64,000 nt of DNA from Belliella pelovolcani (GCF_900156785.1 NZ_FTOP01000002.1:1-64000), one strand, 5' to 3'. Shown: positions 43,480-53,305, numbered from the stretch's first letter. Translations and numbers: made by a program. Notes: generated by a model from the sequence alone, not told the origin.

Positions 43480-43556
43480 GTTTCGTTCGTATTTTTCTTT
43501 CAACATAAACATATACTATGGCATAAACCTCTACGTTATTCAAAAGTCAAATCAGT

Positions 43557-44159
43557 ATGAGTAAAAGGATTGGTCCTAAAGACAGTGAGCTAATAGCACA
43601 ATACAGAGCTGGTAGTGAAGCTGCGTTTGAAGTGTTGGTAGAAAAATATCAGTCAAGAGTTTTTACCACCATTTATCTGATTGTCAAAGATCAAGGGGTT
43701 GCTGAGGATTTGTTGCAGGATGTATTTGTCAAAGTAGTCCAAACATTAAATTCTGACCGCTACAACGAAGAGGGAAAGTTTCAGCCATGGTTGATGCGTA
43801 TCGCGCACAATCTTGCCATTGATTATTTTAGAAAAAGTAAACGCTATCCAACCATCGTCATGGAGGATGGTGAGAATGTTTTCAATACATTGAGGTTTGC
43901 GGAAAACAATGTGGAAGACCAAAAAATCCAAGAAGACACCATAGAGATGGTTCGACGGTTGATTGATGAATTGCCTGAATCTCAGAAGCAGGTGTTGATC
44001 ATGCGACATTATATGGATCTAAGTTTTCAGGAAATTGCAGAGCAAACAGGTGTAAGTATCAATACAGCCCTTGGCCGTATGCGATATGCCTTGATCAATC
44101 TGAGAAAAAAAATGAAACAAGTAAACATAGCCTATGATAAAACAATTTACCCCAAATGA
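43557..44159 (+). CDS. ECF-type RNA polymerase sigma factor
   Basis: 200 residues. Sigma region 2 (YQSRVFTTIYLIVKDQGVAED, seen as YQSRVFTTIYLIV and AEDLLQDVFVKV) near 27-65, with NLAIDYFRKSKR, and region 4 (LIMRHYMDLSFQEIAEQTGV, INTALGRMRYALINLRK) near 140-190. It directs RNA polymerase to a dedicated regulon. The next gene, a 77-residue acidic protein, overlaps its end by 26 bp and may be a short anti-sigma-like partner. No SusC/D or FecR gene is adjacent. Confidence 0.9.
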   Translation: MSKRIGPKDSELIAQYRAGSEAAFEVLVEKYQSRVFTTIYLIVKDQGVAEDLLQDVFVKVVQTLNSDRYNEEGKFQPWLMRIAHNLAIDYFRKSKRYPTIVMEDGENVFNTLRFAENNVEDQKIQEDTIEMVRRLIDELPESQKQVLIMRHYMDLSFQEIAEQTGVSINTALGRMRYALINLRKKMKQVNIAYDKTIYPK

Positions 44160-44367
44160 CTTGGTTAGATACATCTACCAAGAAATGAACGAGGGAGAGA
44201 GTGAACTTCTAATGCAGGCCTTGCACCTAGACGAGTCTTTGATGCAAGAATATTTGGAGATGCTGAGCACAATAGAGAAGTTAGATCAAATCACGCTCCA
44301 GCCTTCGGAAAAAGTAGTAAAGGCCATTTTTAAAAAAGCCAAATCTACGGGACTCGAAAGAGTATGA
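44134..44367 (+). CDS. Small partner protein overlapping the sigma gene
   Basis: 77 residues, acidic and helical: MIKQFTPNDLVRYIYQEMNE, then LMQEYLEMLSTIEKLDQITL. The start overlaps the sigma gene by 26 bp, implying translational coupling. The N-terminal DLVRYIYxE segment resembles short anti-sigma-type or zinc-finger-less sigma partners seen after ECF genes in Bacteroidota. No Cys/His zinc site is present. Function as a sigma regulator is inferred. Confidence 0.65.
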   Translation: MIKQFTPNDLVRYIYQEMNEGESELLMQALHLDESLMQEYLEMLSTIEKLDQITLQPSEKVVKAIFKKAKSTGLERV

Positions 44368-44384
44368 AAAATTCAAAAAAGGTG

Positions 44385-44416
44385 GGCCTGAGCGGATTCT
44401 CAGGCCTTTGCTTTTT
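44385..44416. terminator. Terminator shared by sigma unit and esterase
   Basis: GGCCTGAG (44385-44392) pairs with CTCAGGCC (44399-44406), followed by TTTGCTTTTTT on the plus strand; an A-run on the left serves the convergent esterase gene. Confidence 0.85.
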
Positions 44417-45294
44417 TATGGCACATGTACCAACAAAAACTCCGCTGTCTGTGCAATCATCTCTCGGTATATGGACTCAGGAAATCCATGCTGTGCACCT
44501 TGGACGTATCTTTTAGTAAACGGGACATTGCGAACAGTCAACTTTTCTTCCAGCAAATAGCTCTGCTGAATTGGAACCACATTGTCAGCTGTCCCATGAA
44601 AAAAAGCTGTAGGGACGCTACTACTTCTTATATGACTGGTAGGGCTTGAAGCAGCATAACCTTGAGGATTAGAACTAGGGCTTCCACCAATCAATGCCTC
44701 AATTAGTGCTGTGGTGATGAAATTGAATCCATGAAAAGTAGGAAAGTCTGTTGGGGGAAAAAAAGCAACAGCAGCTTTGACTGCACGGTCAGGGTTATTT
44801 TTGTAAGCATGCAATAATGCCAAATGGCCTCCTGCACTTCCACCAGCCAGCACGATATCATCGGAGACATCCCATGCACTCAGCCTTGATTTGATATAAT
44901 TGATAGCGGCTTGTACATCTTCTTCTTGGTTAGGAAAGCGATTGCTCCCTGTGGTAATGTTATAAAGACGGTAGTTTAAAGAGACGAAGGCATAATCCTC
45001 CAACTCCGCTTCGAGCCAAGGTTTGAATCTACTAAACTCCGACTTGTCTCCATCTGTCCATGCACCGCCATGAACCCATACAAATACCTTGGTGCTATTG
45101 GTGGAACGATTGGCAGGCAAATAGACATCCATCACTTGACGCGGGTGATTCCCATAGTCATCGTCTATGATTTCTACAGCTACCGATGGATCAAGGTTGA
45201 GGGGTGCTTCTTCTGGATCTGCGCATGAAAAAAATAAAATTACTGTGAGTAAAAAACTTCCTTTTATCGTATTCCTAATCAAACTTTTTGTCAT
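44416..45294 (-). CDS. Alpha/beta-hydrolase esterase lipoprotein
   Basis: 292 residues. Lipoprotein signal ending LTVILFFSCAD (Cys near 24). Alpha/beta-hydrolase motifs: HGGAW (HGGxW oxyanion), nucleophile elbow GGSAGG with Ser near 155, Asp in GTADNVVP and His in GAQHGFP. Composition fits the BD-FAE/carboxylesterase group that removes acyl groups from sugars or small esters in the periplasm or at the surface. No carbohydrate locus is adjacent, so the substrate is open. Confidence 0.87.
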   Translation of the reverse strand: MTKSLIRNTIKGSFLLTVILFFSCADPEEAPLNLDPSVAVEIIDDDYGNHPRQVMDVYLPANRSTNSTKVFVWVHGGAWTDGDKSEFSRFKPWLEAELEDYAFVSLNYRLYNITTGSNRFPNQEEDVQAAINYIKSRLSAWDVSDDIVLAGGSAGGHLALLHAYKNNPDRAVKAAVAFFPPTDFPTFHGFNFITTALIEALIGGSPSSNPQGYAASSPTSHIRSSSVPTAFFHGTADNVVPIQQSYLLEEKLTVRNVPFTKRYVQGAQHGFPESIYREMIAQTAEFLLVHVP

Positions 45295-45418
45295 GGTGAT
45301 CTAAACTTTACTATACTTTCAAAAACGATTCATGCTGACTGATGTTGTAAATTAAATCATTGCCAGCAAGAGAAATCAGCATTAAGATATTATTTTTATC
45401 AATCAAAATGGAAACAAA

Positions 45419-46096
45419 ATGCTAAAAAAAGAAAGATATAAAACATTTATCGATCACTTTGAAACCAATATGCCAGTCGCTGAAACCGAACTGGAATATG
45501 ACAATCCATTTCAGCTATTAGTGGCAGTCGTGCTCAGCGCCCAGTGTACAGATAAGCGGGTCAATATCGTCACCAAAAAGCTTTTTGAACATTTTCCGAG
45601 TCCCGAACATTTGGCAACTTCTAATTTTGACGAGCTATTCCCTTATATCAGAAGCATCTCCTACCCCAACAACAAGACGAAGCACTTGCTAGGTCTAGGG
45701 AAAATGTTGGTGGAGGACTTTGGTAGTGAGGTTCCATCTACCGTAGATGAGCTGATCAAACTACCAGGTGTGGGTCGAAAAACAGCCAATGTGATCACAT
45801 CCGTGGTGTGGAATCAGCCTAATATGGCAGTGGATACGCATGTTTTCAGGGTTTCCAAACGTCTTGGCCTAGTCCCTCAAAATGCCAAAACGCCCCTAGA
45901 AGTAGAAAAACAATTGGTCAAAAATATTCCTGATAAGTACATTCACAAAGCGCATCACTGGCTGATATTGCATGGGCGGTACATTTGCTTAGCCAGAAAA
46001 CCCAAATGCGAGCTCTGCAATATCACACATTTTTGTAGATACTATGAAAAGGCAAACAAAGTAAAGGCTGTCATGGCAAAAACCGATAAGGATTAA
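45419..46096 (+). CDS. nth: Endonuclease III
   Basis: 225 residues. DNA glycosylase/AP lyase of base-excision repair, removing oxidised pyrimidines. HhH motif LPGVGRKTANVI with the catalytic Lys, VDTHVFR with the catalytic Asp, and a [4Fe-4S] cluster site C-x6-C-x2-C-x5-C (CLARKPKCELCNITHFC). Followed after 3 bp by asnB. Confidence 0.95.
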   Translation: MLKKERYKTFIDHFETNMPVAETELEYDNPFQLLVAVVLSAQCTDKRVNIVTKKLFEHFPSPEHLATSNFDELFPYIRSISYPNNKTKHLLGLGKMLVEDFGSEVPSTVDELIKLPGVGRKTANVITSVVWNQPNMAVDTHVFRVSKRLGLVPQNAKTPLEVEKQLVKNIPDKYIHKAHHWLILHGRYICLARKPKCELCNITHFCRYYEKANKVKAVMAKTDKD

Positions 46097-46099
46097 GCT

Positions 46100-47890
46100 A
46101 TGTGTGGCATTTCCCTCCTGATTGACAATAGTCCCCAGGCAGAGTATAAAATCCATCAAATGATGGCGGCCAACCGCCATCGTGGACCCGATCATACTGA
46201 ATGCAGTCAAGTTAGTGAGAAAGTTTGGATTGCTGGGAATCGACTGAAAATTCTGGATCTTAGCGATGCTTCCAATCAACCCTTTTGGGATGAAAGTAAG
46301 CGCTACGTGTTGGTGTGGAATGGGGCATTGTACAATTATCAAGATCTCAGAAACAAACTGCTAGATATCGGGTATACATTCAAAACCAATTCAGATTCTG
46401 AGGTATTCTTGCTTTGGCTGAAGGAACATGGTGTATCAGGCATCAAATCACTCAAAGGGATGTTTTCCTTTGTTTTTGTAAACCTAGATTTAGAGGAAAT
46501 TATCATTGCGAGAGATCCATCTGGTGAGAAGCCGCTATATTACCACCAAAAAGATGATCAGTGGGTCTTTTCCTCTGAAGCTCGCGGTGTGAAAGCTGGC
46601 TTGGATCAAAGACCGAATATTGATGGCGCTCAGTTTCTGCCTTATTTTTACTCCAGACATACTTTTCCTGATCGAAGTTTTTATCAAGGCATTCAGCAAT
46701 TCCTTCCTGGACGCGGATTAAAATTGGATTTACAAGGAAAGTGCCTAGTAGAGTTTACATGGGAACATGAAGTAGCAAAAAAGGAAGCATTTTCTCAGCA
46801 ACTATTTGAATCTAAACTCAAGGATGCCGTCCTAAAAAACTTTCATAGCGAGCGCAATGTAGGCGTGATTTTGAGTGGTGGAGCAGACAGCAGCCTTTTG
46901 TATCAATTGTGGCTGGAAGAAACTGGACAGCCCATGCCAACCTTTACCGCTACATTTGAGAAGGCTTTCCAGAAAAAATATCGAGATCCCATATATGCCA
47001 GAAAGTTGACCAGTAATTATGAAGGCTTTCACCATGAAGTACATATCAGTCTCGATAAGATCAAAGCAAACTGGGATGAATACATCGAGTCATTGGATCA
47101 ACCCGTGGGAGATAGTGCTAGTTTGCTGACTTGGATAATTGGCAAAGAAGCTAAGTCTGATGTACAAGTCTTGATCTCTGGGGCAGGCGCTGACGAGCTT
47201 TTGGGAGGTTATCAGCGACATAGCGCTTTCAAATTCTACTTAAATAATAAAACCCTGCTGCTCAAGCTGAAACCATATATTCAATGGCTTCCGCTACCGA
47301 GAAGGGTCCGCAAATTCTTGGCTAGTATCAAAGCAGATCCAAAACATACATTTCTGAATTTTGCATCCTTGAGACCAGTTCCTGAAGAAACTGCACAGCA
47401 ATTTTTGAATTGGTATCCCTCTGTGACAGATGTATACAGCGCTGCACTTGATTTTGACAGGAAATACTATTTGGTCAATGATATCCTCAAAGTTCATGAC
47501 AATGCCTGCATGGCACATGGTATAGAAGGTCGAACTCCCTATATGGATTTTGACCTGATCGCTTGGATCAAGAGTTTTTCAGAAGCTGAACATTTAAAAA
47601 TCTGTGGAAAGCAACCGATCAAATCAGCCCTTATATACAGGGGAATGGATAAGATTGCCAAGCGAAAGAAACTTGGGTTTGGACTTCCCTTGGAGGAGTG
47701 GTTTGCTAGGGATAAAGCATTTCAAAACTGGATAAATCCCGAAATCAAAGCCATGTACTATAAATGGGGGCGACATTTTCCCATGGAAATGCAAGCGCTA
47801 TGTAAGGCTCCAGAAAAAGCCTCAAAAGATCAATTTCTATTGATCTGGAATATGTTTATCTTGGCATCATGGCTGAGGATCCATGCCTGA
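46100..47890 (+). CDS. asnB: Asparagine synthase (glutamine-hydrolysing)
   Basis: 596 residues. N-terminal class II glutamine amidotransferase with Cys2 (MCGISLLI), NRHRGPDHT and GNRLKILDLS; C-terminal ATP-pyrophosphatase domain with LSGGADSS (about 258-265) and SGAGADELLGGY. It amidates Asp or a related substrate using Gln. The following gene is a glycosyltransferase, 66 bp on, so this AsnB may be of the type found in polysaccharide clusters, acting on sugar or amino-acid substituents rather than in bulk Asn supply; that is inferred. Confidence 0.88.
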   Translation: MCGISLLIDNSPQAEYKIHQMMAANRHRGPDHTECSQVSEKVWIAGNRLKILDLSDASNQPFWDESKRYVLVWNGALYNYQDLRNKLLDIGYTFKTNSDSEVFLLWLKEHGVSGIKSLKGMFSFVFVNLDLEEIIIARDPSGEKPLYYHQKDDQWVFSSEARGVKAGLDQRPNIDGAQFLPYFYSRHTFPDRSFYQGIQQFLPGRGLKLDLQGKCLVEFTWEHEVAKKEAFSQQLFESKLKDAVLKNFHSERNVGVILSGGADSSLLYQLWLEETGQPMPTFTATFEKAFQKKYRDPIYARKLTSNYEGFHHEVHISLDKIKANWDEYIESLDQPVGDSASLLTWIIGKEAKSDVQVLISGAGADELLGGYQRHSAFKFYLNNKTLLLKLKPYIQWLPLPRRVRKFLASIKADPKHTFLNFASLRPVPEETAQQFLNWYPSVTDVYSAALDFDRKYYLVNDILKVHDNACMAHGIEGRTPYMDFDLIAWIKSFSEAEHLKICGKQPIKSALIYRGMDKIAKRKKLGFGLPLEEWFARDKAFQNWINPEIKAMYYKWGRHFPMEMQALCKAPEKASKDQFLLIWNMFILASWLRIHA

Positions 47891-47956
47891 TAGTCTTTTG
47901 GACTTATCCATCAGTTTGGGGAAATTCATTATTTCAAGATTAATCGATTTGCAAAA

Positions 47957-49177
47957 ATGAAAATCATCTACATCCATCAATATTTTCTAACACCAGAAGA
48001 AGGCGGGGCGGTTCGCTCTTACCACCTTGCAAAGGGCATGGTCGCTGCCGGAATAGCTGTGGATATGATCACTGCTCACAATAAGGACTATTACGACCTC
48101 AGGATTATCGATGGTGTTAGGGTGCATTATTTACCGGTCAGTTATAAGCAAGAATGGGGGTTTGCGAAGCGATCTTTGTCATTTCTGAAATTTGTTGCGC
48201 AAGCCAAAAAATTGATCAAAAAACTTCCTAGACCTGATTACTTGTATGTGAGTTCCACCCCTCTGACCACTGGCTTACTTGGGCTGTGGGCTAAGCGAAA
48301 GTTTGCCATTCCATACTTCTTCGAGATACGTGATTTATGGCCAGATGCCCCTATAGAAGTAGGAGCCATTCGCAACCCTATTTTCAAAAAATTGCTTTAC
48401 CAATTTGAAAAAAGAATCTACACACATTCGCTTAAGTGTATTGCCCTTTCACCTGGCATAGCGAATGCGGTAAGAGCTAGAACCAATACCCCCATAGCCA
48501 TTGTCCCCAATTTTTCTGATACAGCGTTTTTCCAGCCTACATCGGAGAAAGATTCCTTACTTTTAGAGCAACTAGGATTAAAAGATCAATTGACAATTCT
48601 GTATGCTGGAGCCATCGGGCAGGTCAATGCTGTAGGCGAGCTCCTTGACCTTGCTAAACTAGCACTTGAAGAAAGGAGGCCATATCAGTTTTTGGTTGTG
48701 GGCAAAGGTAGCCATCAACGAGCTTTATTAGAGAAAGCCGCAGATTTGGGATTAAAAAACTTCAGGTTCTTTGACTTCGGCAATAAGGAAAAGGTCAGAA
48801 TGCTCTTGGACATCTCAGACATGGCATTCATTTCTTTTGAGCATTTGCCTGTACTGAAGACCAACTCTCCAAATAAGTTCTTTGATGCGCTTGCTGCCGG
48901 CAAGGCTATTTTAGTCAATCACAAAGGTTGGGTATATGATTTGACAAAAAAGTACCAACTTGGCATCTTTCATCACAGCAAGTCTCCTGAGAAAACATTG
49001 GCAAAGATTGATCAAATGCTGGCAGAAAATACGCTTCCCTTGTACCAACGAAATGCCAGAAAATTAGCTGAGGAGCATTTCACCAAAGAAATGGCCATCA
49101 AAAGATTACTGTCTGCTATTGATGCGAATCAATTCGGAAATGAAATTACTGACGAGGTTTATATCCTGAGCGCCTGA
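47957..49177 (+). CDS. Glycosyltransferase family 4 (WbuB-like)
   Basis: 406 residues, GT-B fold. N-terminal domain has IHQYFLTPEEGGAVRSYHLAKG (cited as YFLTPEEGGAVRSYHL), FFEIRDLWPDAP; C-terminal domain has ILYAGAIGQVNAV and SPNKFFDALAAGKAIL, the sugar-nucleotide-binding E/D-x7-E region. It adds a sugar to a cell-surface glycan. The gene's end overlaps the convergent gldB by 32 bp. No other polysaccharide genes are adjacent apart from asnB. Confidence 0.88.
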   Translation: MKIIYIHQYFLTPEEGGAVRSYHLAKGMVAAGIAVDMITAHNKDYYDLRIIDGVRVHYLPVSYKQEWGFAKRSLSFLKFVAQAKKLIKKLPRPDYLYVSSTPLTTGLLGLWAKRKFAIPYFFEIRDLWPDAPIEVGAIRNPIFKKLLYQFEKRIYTHSLKCIALSPGIANAVRARTNTPIAIVPNFSDTAFFQPTSEKDSLLLEQLGLKDQLTILYAGAIGQVNAVGELLDLAKLALEERRPYQFLVVGKGSHQRALLEKAADLGLKNFRFFDFGNKEKVRMLLDISDMAFISFEHLPVLKTNSPNKFFDALAAGKAILVNHKGWVYDLTKKYQLGIFHHSKSPEKTLAKIDQMLAENTLPLYQRNARKLAEEHFTKEMAIKRLLSAIDANQFGNEITDEVYILSA

Positions 49178-50156
49178 AAATCTTCTCTGCATCCCTTTCG
49201 GCCATAAGTTGATCGAGTTCGAGTTCGTTATTGAATCTATAATCATCCACAATATTCCAACCCAACCATCTTCCAAGTCTACCTGGTGCATCAGGGCTGA
49301 TTTCATCTGTAGATGGGGCTTCTCCTGTATATTTTCTGATCTCAAAGGGGTTTGTAACAAATAATAGGTCGTTCTCTATAAAATGTGACCAAATCAAAGC
49401 TTCATTCGCATAACTTGCTGCTATCTCATCTGTGGTATACCCAATGATATACTCATCGGAGATACAAGGCAACATTGCTTTTGTAAAATGATAAGCTTTT
49501 CCATAGAAAATCATCTCTGCTAAAAGCGTATTCTGTGTAAGGTCCACTTGATTGTATCGAGAAGAGATGGCTGTCACGATCATGGGCACGATAAAATCCC
49601 TTTCGTAGCGATCTGCCATGTATTGTGGCAGGTCAGGTGGCTGAAAACGATGGGTTTTGGGTAGGTAATAGTCCAAGCCGATCACAATCAAATCTTCTGT
49701 AATGAAGAGATCGTTTCCAAATCCAGAAAGGTAAGTGTAAACTTTGGGTACTTTAAATTCAGGAAAATAATACTTGATGTAGGCGAAAGCATCTCGTAAC
49801 TGTTGCTCAATAGCTTCGAAATCAGAAAATTCTTGCTTTACCTCTTGATAAAGTTCTTGCATCAAGGAGTCCTGGTTGATTTCCAACAAGGCTTTTGCTA
49901 ATTCAGCTTTGGAATCATACAATTCTACTTGGAGGTATTTATCCGTAAAATCAGGATATGCTTCCAATAGGTAATTGATCTCCTCGATTTCATAGGCATT
50001 ATAAAATCTGTCTTCTAGCCTTTCCAAGTCAAAATCAATAGGCACAGCTAAAATTTTCTTGTCCAAGCGACATTCCTCCTCTTGATTTTTGCAGGCCAAT
50101 GTCAAGGTCAGCATCATCAGTAATATCCCTTGTCGATAATTAAATAGAATTTTCAT
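49146..50156 (-). CDS. gldB: Gliding-motility lipoprotein GldB
   Basis: 336 residues from the ATG at 50156 (an upstream ATG at 50177 is less likely), giving the lipoprotein signal MKILFNYRQGILLMMLTLTLAC. The mature part matches GldB: LDRFY-type start (LERLEDRFYNAYEIEEINYL in pieces), FPEFKVPKVYTYLSGFGND, and GWNIVDDYRFNN near the end. GldB is required for gliding and type IX secretion in Flavobacteria, though its presence does not prove motility. Its 3' end overlaps the glycosyltransferase gene by 32 bp. Confidence 0.88.
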   Translation of the reverse strand: MKILFNYRQGILLMMLTLTLACKNQEEECRLDKKILAVPIDFDLERLEDRFYNAYEIEEINYLLEAYPDFTDKYLQVELYDSKAELAKALLEINQDSLMQELYQEVKQEFSDFEAIEQQLRDAFAYIKYYFPEFKVPKVYTYLSGFGNDLFITEDLIVIGLDYYLPKTHRFQPPDLPQYMADRYERDFIVPMIVTAISSRYNQVDLTQNTLLAEMIFYGKAYHFTKAMLPCISDEYIIGYTTDEIAASYANEALIWSHFIENDLLFVTNPFEIRKYTGEAPSTDEISPDAPGRLGRWLGWNIVDDYRFNNELELDQLMAERDAEKIFRRSGYKPRQ

Positions 50157-50471
50157 GCTCAAATGATTTGAGTTCAAATCTAGTAGAATCTATTTTGAAT
50201 CTTGGGAAGAAAGCTAAAATTTCTGAGCGAGGATAAATTTCCCAAATGCTTCATATATAATTATTCTTATAATAATTGGATTGTTAAAAACTGGCAAAGC
50301 TTAAATTTCTTGAACTTGAATTAATATTTCGTTTACATAAAAAATATGTTCATTTATGTTTATGTTTATTACAGACACTTTTTTATATATTATCGAATAT
50401 ATTTCGCAACATTAATTAATATCAAAGGGTTTGAAACTGTGTACTTTTATTTAACTAAACCAACAAAAATT
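50157..50471. other. Divergent AT-rich region upstream of the FAS1 gene
   Basis: 315 bp with promoters for gldB (minus) and the first FAS1 gene (plus). The frame from 50346 that extends the FAS1 gene upstream is AT-rich and unlikely to be translated. No repeats or hairpins of note. Confidence 0.5.
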
Positions 50472-51431
50472 ATGAAAAAGCACAGTAGATTAAATTGGGA
50501 TTTCAAAAGCACCGCTTTAGCGCTTGCGCTCGGCTTTGGTTTGGTGGCATGTAGTGATGATGATGATCAGCCACCAATTGTAGAAAGTAATACCATTGTA
50601 GACGTTGCCAGTGATAACACACAATTTTCAACTCTTGTGGCAGCTGTAGATCAGGCAGGCTTAGTTGCTACTTTATCTAGTGATGGCCCATTTACAGTAT
50701 TTGCACCTACCAACGACGCATTTGGTGAGTTTTTGTCTGACAATAATCTTTCAGCAGAACAACTTCTTGGCGATCCTAATCTTGAATTGATCCTGACCTA
50801 TCATGTAGTAGGTTCATCCGTAAGTTCTTCAGAAGTCTCTCCTGGAAGAGTGAATACGGTAGCTGATTTTCCATTTTTTGTAAGCGAAAGTCCTAATGGT
50901 ACACTTTGGATAAATGGATCAGCCCGAATTATAAATACTGATATTCAAGCCTCAAATGGTATCATTCACGTGCTAGATTATGTCATTACGCCTCCGACAC
51001 AAAATATCGCAGAAATCGCAACTAGTCTTGCTGAGGGAGAAGAGCCAGAATTTACACAATTGGTAGCAGCTTTGGTGAGAGCAGATTTGGTAGATGCATT
51101 TATAGGTGGCTTTGATGACGATTTAACCGTATTTGCTCCAACCGATGCAGCATTTGAAGCACTTTATGAAGCTTTAGATGTGAATGGAGTTGATGAAATT
51201 GAGCTGGAGTTACTAACAAATGTACTTTTATATCATGTTGTTCCAGCGAGAGCTTTCTCACAAGATTTAAGAGAGGGTGCATCTTTGCCTACGCTATTAG
51301 AAGGACAGAATTTGACGGTTGATTTGGCTAATTTAAGAATTAATGAGTCAGGTCTTGTACCTTCACTATTGAACGTACATGCCACAAATGGTGTGATTCA
51401 CGTGATTGACAGTGTATTGTTACCAGAATAA
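50472..51431 (+). CDS. Fasciclin (FAS1) lipoprotein, two domains
   Basis: 319 residues from ATG 50472; the upstream frame to 50346 is ignored as it precedes the signal. Signal ends FGLVACSDDDDQ. Two FAS1 domains (about 38-175 and 180-318), each with the H1 box (TVFAPTNDAFGEF; TVFAPTDAAFEAL), YHVV and the H2 box NGVIHVIDxVLLP. FAS1 proteins mediate adhesion or surface contacts. A paralogue with three domains follows after a terminator. Confidence 0.9.
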   Translation: MKKHSRLNWDFKSTALALALGFGLVACSDDDDQPPIVESNTIVDVASDNTQFSTLVAAVDQAGLVATLSSDGPFTVFAPTNDAFGEFLSDNNLSAEQLLGDPNLELILTYHVVGSSVSSSEVSPGRVNTVADFPFFVSESPNGTLWINGSARIINTDIQASNGIIHVLDYVITPPTQNIAEIATSLAEGEEPEFTQLVAALVRADLVDAFIGGFDDDLTVFAPTDAAFEALYEALDVNGVDEIELELLTNVLLYHVVPARAFSQDLREGASLPTLLEGQNLTVDLANLRINESGLVPSLLNVHATNGVIHVIDSVLLPE

Positions 51432-51462
51432 GGAAATTTTTCCCTAAGTTCATAAATGTTGG

Positions 51463-51493
51463 AAAAGGGGTGTCTATGGGCATCCCTTTTTTG
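51463..51493 (+). terminator. Terminator after first FAS1 gene
   Basis: AAAAGGGGTG and CATCCCTTTT pair around TCTATGGG, then T-run; 31 bp after the stop codon. Confidence 0.8.
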
Positions 51494-51580
51494 CTTTTAG
51501 ATATTTTTTTCATTCCATCTCCATCCTTTGTATCTTCCCGTCGTTTTTAACAACAACAGCAAGCATTCAATTTTAAAATC

Positions 51581-52921
51581 ATGCCATCACAGTTTAAATA
51601 TTTGCCAATTTTAATGCTCTGTATTTTATCAGGATTTTTTGCATGCAACAACTATGACCTCCCTCCACAGCAGGAGTTATTGCTTGTGGAAACAGCAGAT
51701 CGGGAAGGCTTGAGCTTATTTGTAGAGGCTGTCAATCGGGCTGGATTGAGACAAGCGCTTTCAGAGCAGGGACCATTTACCATATTTGCTCCCAGTGATG
51801 AGGCATTTATTGCAGCCTTACAAAATTTAGGGTTTAGTAGTTTGGCCGCAATCCCTCCCGATAATTTAGCTGGAATACTCGCCTACCATGTGATTCCAGG
51901 AAGAAATATCAGTAGTCTATTGAATACAGGTGAAGTAGATACTTTTCTAGAAAATGCAGTCATCAATATAGAGAAATCAGGTAGCAGGATCCTACTCAAT
52001 GATTCTATTCAAGTCATCCAGAGAGACCGAGAGGCGCTCAATGGTGTCATTCATATCATAGACCAATTGATGCTTCCCCCATCTAATACTATTTTGGATG
52101 TAGTAGAGCGGAATAATTTCACCACCTTTCTCAACGCTGTCAATGCAGCAGACTTGACCGATCTATTCAACAATACAGGTCCTTACACGACCTTTGTCCC
52201 CACTAATGCAGCTTTTACGCGATACTTGAATGACCAAGGGCTAAGTACTTCGGAACTTTTGAGCGCTGACTCACTTCCAGCTATCCTGAGAGGTCACGCA
52301 ATCGATGGGGTGATTCCAGCAGCTGCATTTGAATCTGCTGGGCTTCCTACGCTCACAGGACAACCCATATTCATCAGTATAGCTCCAAATGGTGCCATTT
52401 GGGTGAATGGAACTGCAAGGGTAACTGGTACTAATCTGCAAGCTGACAATGGTATCGTCCATGTCATAGACAATGTCATCGTAAGACCTCAAATAAGCAT
52501 GCTTGAAAAGCTCAACCTGAGAAACGAGGAAGAAGGAGGTATTTTTTCTTTGTTGATACAGGCGATAGAGAGGGCTGGCATTGGCAATCTGCTCAATAGA
52601 GGCTATGAAGAAAACATTACCCTTTTTGCTCCTACTGACGAGGCTTTCGAAGGATTTTTGGCAAGCAAAGGTATTGCTAGTATCAATGATTTAAGTCCAG
52701 AGGAGCTAGCAACAATATTAAACTATCACATTGTTCCTTTGAGGGCTTTTAGCCAAGATTTCAGAGAAGGAGGAAGTCTTCCGACATTAATTTCTGGAGA
52801 AACACTTTCTGTCAACCTGACCAATCAAGAAATCAACGATGCGCCTTTGCTTTCCAATTTATCCAACATACATGGTAAAAATGGCGTCATTCATGGCATT
52901 GGTAAAGTGCTTGAACCCTGA
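51581..52921 (+). CDS. Fasciclin (FAS1) lipoprotein, three domains
   Basis: 446 residues, signal ending LSGFFACNNYD. Three FAS1 domains (about 35-165, 168-305, 310-446) with H1 boxes FTIFAPSDEAFI, YTTFVPTNAAFT and ITLFAPTDEAFE and H2 boxes NGVIHIID, NGIVHVID and NGVIHGIG. The last two domains closely resemble the two domains of the preceding gene (shared FSQDxREGxSLPTL near the end), so it arose by duplication plus an extra N-terminal domain. Confidence 0.9.
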   Translation: MPSQFKYLPILMLCILSGFFACNNYDLPPQQELLLVETADREGLSLFVEAVNRAGLRQALSEQGPFTIFAPSDEAFIAALQNLGFSSLAAIPPDNLAGILAYHVIPGRNISSLLNTGEVDTFLENAVINIEKSGSRILLNDSIQVIQRDREALNGVIHIIDQLMLPPSNTILDVVERNNFTTFLNAVNAADLTDLFNNTGPYTTFVPTNAAFTRYLNDQGLSTSELLSADSLPAILRGHAIDGVIPAAAFESAGLPTLTGQPIFISIAPNGAIWVNGTARVTGTNLQADNGIVHVIDNVIVRPQISMLEKLNLRNEEEGGIFSLLIQAIERAGIGNLLNRGYEENITLFAPTDEAFEGFLASKGIASINDLSPEELATILNYHIVPLRAFSQDFREGGSLPTLISGETLSVNLTNQEINDAPLLSNLSNIHGKNGVIHGIGKVLEP

Positions 52922-52966
52922 TTGGGAAATTCCTTATTGATTGAACAGGGGATTAGCAACTCGTAT

Positions 52967-53305
52967 TTATTGAAATTGTGCCATGATATCAGCATAGCTG
53001 ATTCCCATGTGGCTATTGTCATAGATGGCGACCCCATCTTTGATCAAAATGACTTGGGGGCTTTCATGATCTATAGCAAAAGTTGAAGAAATAGCATTGG
53101 AAATATCTCTATAGCTAATCAGGTCTAAGTAGTAGGGTGTGACTTTCTGAGTATCCTCATCCTTCCAGTTTCTCCTCAAGCGATCATAAGCCATGCTGCT
53201 GATAGAACATCTGGTAGAATGCTTAAAAATCAAGACAGGCTTTTCCTTGCTGCTTTCTTTGATCTCTTCGAGTTGCGTAATATTATTGAGTGTCAACCAA
53301 TCCAT
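52967..53305 (-). CDS. ytxJ: Bacilliredoxin-like YtxJ protein
   Basis: 112 residues, thioredoxin-like fold with a monothiol-type active site FKHSTRCSISSMA and cis-Pro segment ESPQVILIKDG. This is the bacillithiol-system YtxJ (DUF2847) family, which reduces protein-bacillithiol mixed disulfides in the cytosol. Its presence agrees with bacillithiol use in Cytophagales. Stands alone between convergent/divergent neighbours. Confidence 0.88.
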   Translation of the reverse strand: MDWLTLNNITQLEEIKESSKEKPVLIFKHSTRCSISSMAYDRLRRNWKDEDTQKVTPYYLDLISYRDISNAISSTFAIDHESPQVILIKDGVAIYDNSHMGISYADIMAQFQ

